Assembly (NCBI GenBank): GCA_003134505.1
Contig: PLBK01000026.1
Coordinates: 1 to 57,486, forward strand
From: Actinomycetota bacterium
GTDB lineage: Bacteria; Actinomycetota; Thermoleophilia; Gaiellales; Gaiellaceae
Length of the DNA: 57,486 bases
Direction: 5' to 3'
Shown: piece by piece, positions 48,998 through 57,486 of the stretch
Layout: each line of letters opens with the position of its first letter
Position numbering within the stretch: the stretch's first letter is position 1
Made by a program: the position numbers and the translations under genes
Notes under the pieces: model-generated
Database searches by the model: none
What the model saw: only the letters and a program-made list of their open reading frames with translations
Told to the model about the DNA's origin: nothing

Positions 48998-51550
48998 TCA
49001 GCCCGTGTTCCTGAGCCCTGCGGAGATGCCGGCGATCGAGCGCAGCAGCGGGCGGCGCACTGCCTCGCGCTCTTTGTCCGTCGCGGCCGGGTCGCGGTGG
49101 CGGCGGAGCAGCTCGACCTGGATCGCGTTCATCGGGTCGACGTACGGGTTCCGCAGCCGGATCGAGCGCTGCAGGACCGGCTGCCGGTCGAGCAGCGCCT
49201 TCGCCTCGGCGATCGCCTTCACGGCCTCGACCGTCCGTGCGTGCTCGTCCGCGATCGTCGCGAAGCGCCGCTCCGGCTCCGCGGCCTCGGGCACGAGCTC
49301 CAGATACCCGCGCGCGATCTCGAGGCTCGACTTCGCGAGCGTCATCTCCAGGTTCTCGACCAGCGAGCGGAAGAACGCGAACGAGCGATACAGCCGTCGC
49401 AGCTCACGTAGCCCGTCGCGCGTGCCCGCGAGCGGCTCGAGCGCGCTGCCGCAGCCGTACCAGGCCGGGAGCAGGCAGCGGTTCTGCGTCCAGGCGAACA
49501 CCCACGGGATCGCGCGCAGCCGCTCCAGGTAGTCCTCGGAGCCGGGGCGTCTCGCCGGCCGGGAGCCGATCTCGAGCAGCGCCAGCTCGTCGACCGGCGT
49601 GAAGGCGCGGAAGAAGTCGACGAACCGCTCGTCCTCCCATACCAGCGCTCTGTAGGCGGACTGCGCGGCCTCGGACAGGGTCGCGATGGTCTCCCGCGCA
49701 CCTTCGGGCGGGGCCGATTGCGACACGGCCGGAAACGCCGAGATCAGGGTCGCGGCGAGCGCCGCCTCCAGGTTGCGGTACGCGAGGCCGGGGAGCCCGT
49801 ACTTGAACGAGATCGTCTCGCCCTGCTCGGTCACCTTGAGCCGGCCGGGCGGCGAGCCGGTCGGCTGGGCGAGGATCGCGGCGTAGGTCGGGCCGCCGCC
49901 TCGGCCGGCGCTACCGCCGCGCCCGTGGAAGATCGTCAGCTCGACCCCGCGCTCCGCGGCAAGCGCCGCGAGGGCCTCCTGCGCCTCGAAGATCGCCCAC
50001 TGCGCGGTCAGGTAGCCGCCGTCCTTCCCCGAGTCGGAGTAGCCGACCATCACCTCGAGCCGGCGCCCCCGCTGCTCCAGGCCGCGGGCGAAACGCGGCT
50101 CGTCCAGGAGCTCGCCGACGATCGCGGGCGCTGCCTCGAGGTCGGCGATCGTCTCGAACAGCGGCACGACGGAGAGCTCCGCACCGGCCTCCACGGCCAG
50201 GTCGACGGCGGCGAGCACGTCGGCGGCGCCGCGGGTCCCGGACACGATCAGCGTGTCCAGCGCCTCTCCCCCGTGCCGCTCCTGCGCCGCCCGAACGGCG
50301 CCGAAGGTCTCGCGCACCCGCTCGCTCGGGTCGGCGAGGTCGGTCGCGTGCAGGCGGACGTCGAGCTTGGCGAGATGAAAGCCGAAGACCTCGACCCGCG
50401 TCCGCAGGTCGGCGAGCCTGCCATCCGCGATCCGCCGCCCGCGGTTCGCCCGCAGGCTGGCGTCGATCAGGTCGAGATCGGCGAGCAGTGCCGCGGCGGA
50501 GTCGTACCCGCCCGGACGCCCGGCGAGCGTCTCGCCGAGCCGCTGCCAGACGAACGAGAGCTTGCGCCGGTAGGGCTCGCCGGCGTTCTGGCCGCCGATC
50601 TCGTCGGCGTACTCCGGGAGTTCGCGCTCGTCGCGGGCAATCGATTCGGCGAGCTCGGGCGGGACGGAGACCAGCGTGCTCGCCACGCCGATGAAGCCCG
50701 CGAGCTCACGCACCTCGGCGCGATAGCGCTGCAGCGCCAACTCGCGTGCCCGCTCGAGCGCCTCGGCGATCGTGTCCGGTCCGGCCGCCGGGTTGCCGTC
50801 CTGGTCGCCGCCGATCCAGGTTCCGAAGTGGAGCGGGGCCGCCACGCCGGGCAGCCGCCGACGCAGCTCCCGGGTCAGCTCGGTCGCCTCCTCGAGCAGG
50901 CTCTGCTCGAAGAACCAGAGACCGTGGCGAATCTCGTCGACGACCCGGGGGCGCGTGGAGCGCACCTCGTCTGTCTCCCAGAGCGCGGTCACCTCCTCGG
51001 CGATCTCGTCGCCGATCCGGTCGCGCGCGGCTGCGGACAGATCCGGGTCGTCCAGCTCGCGGAGCCGTCGCGCCAGGCGCAGGTGAGCCGTGAGGACCGT
51101 TCGCCGCGTTGCCTCCGTCGGGTGGGCCGTGAGCACGAGCTCGAGCGAGATCCCGGCTGCCACCCGGGCCAGCTCGGCCTCGTCCACCCCGGCCGCGGCC
51201 AGCGCCGTGAACGCTGCGTCCAGGGACTCGCGCGGCGGCCGGCGCTCGCGCTCGTACTGGCGCCGTCGGCGCAGACGATGGTGTTGCTCGGCCAGGTTGG
51301 CCAGCTGGAAGTAGAGGCCGAACGCGCGCAGCACCTGCGCCTGGCGCTCGAGCGGGAGCTTCCGGACGGCCGTGGCCAGGTCGGAGCGCGGCCCGGGGCG
51401 GCCGGCCTTGCGAGCCTTGCGCGACAGCCCGCGGATCAGCTCCACGTCGACGAGCAGGTCCTCGCCCTCCTGCTCGGCGAGCACGCGGCCGAGGATCTCG
51501 CCGAGCAGCCGGACGTCCCGGCGGAGCGGTGCCTCCGGGTCCTTCGTCAG
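48998..51550 (-). CDS. ppc: phosphoenolpyruvate carboxylase
   Basis: About 850 residues. It carboxylates PEP to oxaloacetate, feeding the aspartate family. The catalytic His is in [55 protein letters not shown] and the C-terminal GLRNTG are intact. No ATG, GTG or TTG lies at a sensible N-terminus. The family start fits a CTG at 51550 that overlaps the ilvD stop as CTGA, parallel to the GTGA and TTGA joints elsewhere. A GTG about 23 codons later would cut conserved sequence. Confidence 0.93.
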   Translation of the reverse strand: MTKDPEAPLRRDVRLLGEILGRVLAEQEGEDLLVDVELIRGLSRKARKAGRPGPRSDLATAVRKLPLERQAQVLRAFGLYFQLANLAEQHHRLRRRRQYERERRPPRESLDAAFTALAAAGVDEAELARVAAGISLELVLTAHPTEATRRTVLTAHLRLARRLRELDDPDLSAAARDRIGDEIAEEVTALWETDEVRSTRPRVVDEIRHGLWFFEQSLLEEATELTRELRRRLPGVAAPLHFGTWIGGDQDGNPAAGPDTIAEALERARELALQRYRAEVRELAGFIGVASTLVSVPPELAESIARDERELPEYADEIGGQNAGEPYRRKLSFVWQRLGETLAGRPGGYDSAAALLADLDLIDASLRANRGRRIADGRLADLRTRVEVFGFHLAKLDVRLHATDLADPSERVRETFGAVRAAQERHGGEALDTLIVSGTRGAADVLAAVDLAVEAGAELSVVPLFETIADLEAAPAIVGELLDEPRFARGLEQRGRRLEVMVGYSDSGKDGGYLTAQWAIFEAQEALAALAAERGVELTIFHGRGGSAGRGGGPTYAAILAQPTGSPPGRLKVTEQGETISFKYGLPGLAYRNLEAALAATLISAFPAVSQSAPPEGARETIATLSEAAQSAYRALVWEDERFVDFFRAFTPVDELALLEIGSRPARRPGSEDYLERLRAIPWVFAWTQNRCLLPAWYGCGSALEPLAGTRDGLRELRRLYRSFAFFRSLVENLEMTLAKSSLEIARGYLELVPEAAEPERRFATIADEHARTVEAVKAIAEAKALLDRQPVLQRSIRLRNPYVDPMNAIQVELLRRHRDPAATDKEREAVRRPLLRSIAGISAGLRNTG

Positions 51551-53241
51551 GGCCGTGTGACCGCGCCTTCGCTCGCCGACGAGACGAGCGCCGCGTACTT
51601 CGCCAGCACGCCGGTCTCGTAGTGCGGCTCGGGCGGTTGCCAGTCGGCCAGGCGCGCGGCGAGCTCGTCGTCCGACAGCTCGACGTGCAGGTCGCCGGCC
51701 TCGACGTCGATCACCACCGTGTCCCCCTCCCGCAGCGCCGCGATCGGGCCGCCTCGGAAGGCCTCCGGCGCGACGTGCCCGACCATGAAGCCGTGCGTCG
51801 CGCCCGAGAAGCGGCCGTCGGTCATCAGTGCGACCTCGTTGCCGAGCCCCTCGCCGATGATCGCGCCCGTCACCTGGAGCATCTCGGGCATCCCGGGCGC
51901 GCCTGCGGGCCCCTCGTAGCGGATCACGACGACGTCGCCCGCCTTGATCCCGCCGGCCTTGACCGCCTCGAACGCGGCGTGCTCCCCGTCGAACACCCGG
52001 GCCGGGCCGCGGTGGAGCTTGCGGTCGACGGTCAGCTTCACGACGCAGCCCTCCGGCGCGAGGTTGCCGCGCAGGATGCGGAGCGAGCCGCTCGGCTTGA
52101 TCGGGTCGTCGATCGGCCGGATGACCTCCTGCCCGGGGCGCTCCACGACGGCGGTTGCGACGTCGCCGAGCGTCCGGCCGTCCACGGTGGGCGAGTCCAC
52201 GTGCACGAGCCCCTGCTTCGCCAGCTCGCGTGCGACGAGGGCGACGCCGCCGGCGCGGTCCACGTCGACGGCGTGGAAGCGGCCCCACGGCTTCATGTCG
52301 GCGAGCACGGGCGTCCGGGCCGAGATGCGGTCGAAGTCGTCGATGGTGAACGGGATGCCGTACTCGCGGGCGATCGCGAGCAGGTGGAGCAGCCCGTTCG
52401 TGGAGCCGCCCGTGGCTGCGACCGAGGCGGCGGCGTTCTCGAGCGCGTCGCGGGTGACGATCTGGCGCGGGCGCACGTCGCGGCGCACCAGGTCCACCGC
52501 CAGCTTCCCGGCTTCCTCGGCCGCCTTCGCCTTGCGCTTGGACAGCGCCGGGATCCCGTTCGCGCCGGCCGGTGAGAGGCCGATGAACTCGAGGATCGTG
52601 GACATCGTGTTGGCCGTGAACTGCCCGCCGCACGCGCCGGCGCCTGGGCAGGCGACCGACTCGAGCTCGTGCAGATCCTCGGCGGTCATGTGGCCGGCGG
52701 CGTAGGCGCCGATCGCCTCGTACACGTCTCCGACGGTCACGTCGCGGCCGCGGAAGACGCCGGGCGCGATCGAGCCCGTGTAGAGGACGAGCCCGGGAAT
52801 GTCGAGCCGTCCGAGCGCCATCACCGCCGCCGGGTTGGTCTTGTCGCAGGCGACCAGGCAGACGAGCCCGTCGAAGAGGTGGCCGCGCGCGACGAGCTCG
52901 ATCGAGTCGGCGATCACCTCCCGCGAGACGAGCGACGTGCGCATCCCCTCGGTGCCCATCGAGACGCCGTCGGAGATCGCGATCGTGTTGAACTCCATCG
53001 GCGTGCCCCCGGCCTCGCGGATGCCGCGCTTCACGTCCTGGGCGAGCTCGCGCTGGTTGAGGTTGCACGGCATCGTCTCGATCCACGTCGTGGCGACGCC
53101 GATCAGCGGCTTCGCGAGGTCCTCGTCGGTGAAGCCGACGCCCTTCAGCATCGAGCGCGCGCCGGCGCGGTCAGGCCCGTCGGTGATCGCGTGGCTGTGC
53201 CGCTTGGCGGGGTCGGAGGCTCGCTCGTACGGTGAGGTCAT
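51547..53241 (-). CDS. ilvD: dihydroxy-acid dehydratase
   Basis: 564 residues. It dehydrates dihydroxy acids in valine and isoleucine synthesis with an Fe-S cluster. Cluster cysteines correspond to C59 (TMPCNLNQ), C132 (VACDKTNPA) and C204 ([15 protein letters not shown]). [17 protein letters not shown] is the conserved C-terminal signature. AAAGGATGAG lies just before ATG 53241. It is in the same run as ilvC at the window edge, separated by the threonine genes, and its stop overlaps the ppc start. Confidence 0.96.
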   Translation of the reverse strand: MTSPYERASDPAKRHSHAITDGPDRAGARSMLKGVGFTDEDLAKPLIGVATTWIETMPCNLNQRELAQDVKRGIREAGGTPMEFNTIAISDGVSMGTEGMRTSLVSREVIADSIELVARGHLFDGLVCLVACDKTNPAAVMALGRLDIPGLVLYTGSIAPGVFRGRDVTVGDVYEAIGAYAAGHMTAEDLHELESVACPGAGACGGQFTANTMSTILEFIGLSPAGANGIPALSKRKAKAAEEAGKLAVDLVRRDVRPRQIVTRDALENAAASVAATGGSTNGLLHLLAIAREYGIPFTIDDFDRISARTPVLADMKPWGRFHAVDVDRAGGVALVARELAKQGLVHVDSPTVDGRTLGDVATAVVERPGQEVIRPIDDPIKPSGSLRILRGNLAPEGCVVKLTVDRKLHRGPARVFDGEHAAFEAVKAGGIKAGDVVVIRYEGPAGAPGMPEMLQVTGAIIGEGLGNEVALMTDGRFSGATHGFMVGHVAPEAFRGGPIAALREGDTVVIDVEAGDLHVELSDDELAARLADWQPPEPHYETGVLAKYAALVSSASEGAVTRP

Positions 53242-53242
53242 C

Positions 53243-53986
53243 TCATCCTTTCTCGGTCGGAAGGCCCTTGCGCGACCACTCGCTCCAGGAGCCTGGGTAG
53301 AGGCGCGCGTCGGTGCGGCCGGCCCGGTGGAGGGCGAGGAGTGTGGCGCACGCCATCACCCCCGAGCCGCAGTAGGCGACGACCTCATCGGCGTCGAGCG
53401 CCTCGGGCGGCAGCTCGATCAGGCGGCCGGTCGTGCTCGGCGCGTTCAGCGCCCCGGGGATGCGGCCTGCGACCGGGTCGTGCCCGGCCGCCTCGCCTCG
53501 ATAGCGGTCGGCGGGGCGCGCGTCGAGGAGGACGAGCCCCGGCTCGCCGAGCCGCTCGAGCAGCTCGTCCGTTCCCGCCGTGTCGCCTTCGCGCTCGCTC
53601 GGCGTGAAGACGGCGGGCTCGATCTGCTCCTCGCCGACGGCGAGCGGCCCGATCCAGGCCTGGAGGCCGCCGTCGAGCACCGCGGCCCGGTCGTGGCCGA
53701 AGTGGCGGAGCAGCCACCAGAGGCGCGCGGCGCCGCCGGACATGCCCTCGTCGTAGGCGACGACGAGGGTGTCGGGGCCGATCCCGGCACGGCCGGCGGC
53801 GGCGGAGAACTGCGCTGAGCCCGGCAGCGGATGCCGGCCGCCGACCTCGGCGGGGACGGAGAGGTCGGAGAGGTCGCGGTCGAGGTCGAGGAACGCCGCG
53901 CCGGGAATGTGGCCCTCGAGGTAGCGCTCGCGGGCCCGGACCGGCTCGGCGAGGTCGTAGCGGCAGTCGGCGAAGCGGACGTTCAC
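53243..53986 (-). CDS. thiosulfate / 3-mercaptopyruvate sulfurtransferase (tandem rhodanese)
   Basis: 247 residues with two rhodanese domains. The inactive N-terminal one has [24 protein letters not shown] and [24 protein letters not shown]. The C-terminal one has the active-site cysteine in [18 protein letters not shown]. The CGSGV loop suits mercaptopyruvate or thiosulfate, and the choice is open. GTG 53986 overlaps the thrB stop, and its own stop is 1 nt from the ilvD start. Confidence 0.92.
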   Translation of the reverse strand: MNVRFADCRYDLAEPVRARERYLEGHIPGAAFLDLDRDLSDLSVPAEVGGRHPLPGSAQFSAAAGRAGIGPDTLVVAYDEGMSGGAARLWWLLRHFGHDRAAVLDGGLQAWIGPLAVGEEQIEPAVFTPSEREGDTAGTDELLERLGEPGLVLLDARPADRYRGEAAGHDPVAGRIPGALNAPSTTGRLIELPPEALDADEVVAYCGSGVMACATLLALHRAGRTDARLYPGSWSEWSRKGLPTEKG

Positions 53987-54834
53987 GGGATCGCTCCGCG
54001 TGAGCTTACGTCGAGCCTCGTCACCTCGACTCCGGGCCATCGCTGACGTAGCGCCGCCTCGCACTCCTCCGCCGCGCCCTGTCTCGCCCAGACGATCACG
54101 GTCGGGCCGGAGCCCGAGAGCGTCGCGCCGAGAGCCGTCGCCGGCAGCTCCACCCGCACGTCGGCGAGGAAGACCGAGCGGTACGGCTCGTGGAGCCGGT
54201 CGTCCAGGGCGGCGGCGAAGAGTGTCTCCGAGCCGGACGCGAGGGCCGCGCCGAGCAGGGCCGCGCGGGCTGCGCTGTAGGCCGCGTCCTCGTGGGGGAC
54301 GCTGATCGGGAGCAGCGAGCGCGAGTGCTCGGTGGAGACCTGGTCGTCGGGCCGGAGCGCGATCGGAACTGCCGGGACCGAGTCCGCGACCCGCTCGATG
54401 CGGCCCTCCCAGGTCAGGCAGGCGCCGCCTGCCAGCGCGGCCGCGAGGTTGTCTGGGTGGCCCTCGAGCGGCAGGCCCTCGGCGAGCAGCGCCTCGGCGT
54501 CCGTCTCGCGGCCTGCGGCGATCGCGCCGGCGACGAGCCCGAGCGCGATCAGCGCCGCCGAGGAGCCGAGCCCGCTCGCTCGCGGGATGCGGTAGGTGAA
54601 GTCGAAGCGCCACCCGTCGACGGGCGTGATACGCGCGAACGCGGCGATGCCCAGGTGGTGCGTGTCGGCGGGCGTCACCGTCTCGTCGCGCACCACCTCG
54701 AGCTCGTTCCAGAGATCGAGCGCCACGCCGGCGCAGTCGAACGCGGAGCCGAGGTTGGCCGTCGTCGCCGGCGCGCTGACGTGGATCGTGTCCGCAGCGG
54801 CCAAGTCCGAGTGACTGTCCCATGGGACAGTCAC
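53983..54834 (-). CDS. thrB: homoserine kinase
   Basis: 283 residues, GHMP kinase. HVSAPATTANLGSAFDCAGVAL opens the fold, PRASGLGSSAALIALGL is the phosphate-binding loop, and ATLSGSGPTVIVWA is motif 3. It phosphorylates homoserine for ThrC. GTG 54834 overlaps the thrC stop as GTGA. The first 11 codons (TVPWDSHSDL) fall in one arm of a 36-bp palindrome. TTG 54801 just after it is an alternative start. Confidence 0.92.
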   Translation of the reverse strand: MTVPWDSHSDLAAADTIHVSAPATTANLGSAFDCAGVALDLWNELEVVRDETVTPADTHHLGIAAFARITPVDGWRFDFTYRIPRASGLGSSAALIALGLVAGAIAAGRETDAEALLAEGLPLEGHPDNLAAALAGGACLTWEGRIERVADSVPAVPIALRPDDQVSTEHSRSLLPISVPHEDAAYSAARAALLGAALASGSETLFAAALDDRLHEPYRSVFLADVRVELPATALGATLSGSGPTVIVWARQGAAEECEAALRQRWPGVEVTRLDVSSRGAIP

Positions 54835-54840
54835 TCGGAC
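54805..54840. repeat. 36-bp perfect palindrome over the thrC stop / thrB start
   Basis: The centre is GACTGTCCCATGGGACAGTC, and symmetry runs perfectly to 54805 and 54840. As RNA it would fold into an 18-bp hairpin with essentially no loop. It would hide the thrB GTG and the thrC TGA. Confidence 0.8.
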
Positions 54841-55807
54841 AGGTCCCGTTCGGCCGCCCGCGCGATTGCGTCGGGATCGGGGTCGACGACCAGCGGCGGC
54901 GGTGCGTGGAAATCGGCGGCACCCGGGTCCTTCAATCCATGGCCGGTGATCGTGACCACGACGCGGGTGCCGCGCAGCTCGTCGGTGCCGCGCAGGAAGG
55001 CGAGGCCTGCAGCCGACGACGGCTCGCAGAACAGGCCCTCGAGCCGCGCCAGCTCGAGCCAGGCCGCGACGATGTCCTCGTCCGAGACGGCGTGGACGTG
55101 CGCGCCGCTCGCCTCCACGGACCGGCCGTGCGCGGGCTGCTCGATCCGGATCGCGCTCGCGAGCGTCCGCGGTCGGTCGGCCGCCTCGACCGAGTGCACG
55201 GCCGCGCCCGAGCCGAGCTCCGACAGCGCCTTGACGTACGCGGTCGTGTTGCCGCCGCCTCCGTAGGGAAGGACGAAGGCGTCCGGTTCGCCGCCGAGCT
55301 CCTCGACGATCTCGAAGACCGCCGTCTTCTGCCCCTCGACGCGGTTCGGGTTGAGCGAGTTGACGAGGACGTGGTCGCCGCGGTCGCTGAGCCGGCGGGC
55401 GGTTTCGAGCGCCTGGTCGAAGCTCCCGCGCACGGCGAGCACGCGGGCGCCGAGCGCGCGCGCCTGGATCAGCTTGCCGCGCGCCGCGCCTTCGGCGACG
55501 AGCACGACCGCCGGCAGCCCGGCCCGTGCTGCGTACGCCGCGGCCGACGCGGAGGTGTTCCCGGTGGAGGCGCAGATCACGGCGCGCGCACCCTCTTCCA
55601 GCGCCTTCGAGACGGCGACCGTCATGCCCCGGTCCTTGTAGCTCCCGGTCGGGTTCGACGCCTCCCACTTCAGCCACAGGTCGACGCCGAGGCGCTCCGA
55701 CAGCCGCGGCGCCCGCAGGAGCGGCGTCGACCCCTCGCCGAGCGAGACGACCGGCGTCGCGTCCGAGACCGGCAGCCGGTCGCGGAACCGCTCGATCAGC
55801 GCGACCG

Positions 55808-55811
<4 letters not shown>
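54831..55811 (-). CDS. thrC: threonine synthase
   Basis: 326 residues, PLP enzyme of the short actinobacterial type. PLP lysine is K59 in SNPTGSYKDRGMTVAVSKA. ASTGNTSASAAAYAARAG and LPYGGGGNTTAYVKAL are the phosphate and ring contacts. It converts phosphohomoserine to threonine. GTG 55811 overlaps the hom stop (GTGA). Its last codons form one arm of the 36-bp palindrome. Confidence 0.94.

Positions 55812-57486
<1,675 letters not shown>

Overview
The window is a high-GC, densely packed bacterial chromosome segment with no mobile elements, prophage, CRISPR, rRNA or tRNA that I can see. The gene content points to an actinobacterium, probably of the deep-branching Thermoleophilia/Gaiellales type. 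The clues are a PknB-PbpA-RodA-PstP-FhaB-FhaA cell-envelope cluster, a SufBDSU system with a Rieske ferredoxin, a DUF4446 protein, a GYD protein, and heavy use of GTG and TTG starts. The lineage is inferred from gene content only. Neighbouring cistrons very often overlap as GTGA, ATGA or TTGA, so translational coupling is the rule. At about a dozen places where a transcript should begin, a TANNNT -10 box lies 6-9 nt before the start codon, as expected for leaderless mRNAs.

Layout. 1-5313 (+): Fe-S cluster assembly (sufB 3' part, a VOC gene, sufD, GYD protein, sufS, sufU, Rieske ferredoxin, O-methyltransferase). 5314-5555: a gene-free stretch that looks like a structured RNA with a perfect Shine-Dalgarno, a 13-codon ORF and a strong terminator. 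5556-8956: NAD-dependent epimerase, dcd, gabT and a cNMP-domain protein. 8970-19154 (-): peptidoglycan and Ser/Thr phosphorylation cluster (a second kinase with a polytopic membrane tail, fhaA, fhaB, pstP, rodA/ftsW, pbpA, pknB, ddl). 19256-22360 (+): a membrane-anchored protein, DUF4446, HNH and SIMPL genes. 22357-28572 (-): a complete trp operon trpL-E-G-D-C/F-B-A with an attenuator. 28606-35381: hisA diverges from a TrpR/YerC-like regulator followed by hisG-D-C/B-H-F-I/E. 35415-38628: lipoprotein, chorismate mutase, pheA behind a putative Phe attenuator, and leuB. 38647-42869 (-): siroheme and sulfate/sulfite reduction. 42929-45207 (+): proA-proB. 45201-48802: SRPBCC protein, hydrolase, USP and amt. 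48998-57486 (-): ilvC-hom-thrC-thrB-sulfurtransferase-ilvD-ppc, listed in transcription order.

How it fits together. The window is dominated by amino-acid biosynthesis (Trp, His, Phe, Pro, Thr, branched-chain) and by assimilation of sulfur and ammonium. PEP carboxylase supplies oxaloacetate for the aspartate-family genes next to it. Several control devices can be read directly from sequence: a Trp leader peptide with a W-L-W-W run and a terminator; a Phe-containing leader with competing hairpins; a 28-bp perfect palindrome carrying the start codons of both hisA and the TrpR-like gene; and an intrinsic terminator in the amt 5' leader. Short palindromic repeat families with compensatory base changes occur inside sufD, ddl and proA and next to rodA, and a 36-bp palindrome spans the thrC/thrB junction.

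Limits: all identities come from reading translated motifs and gene order. No database search, folding program or alignment was run.
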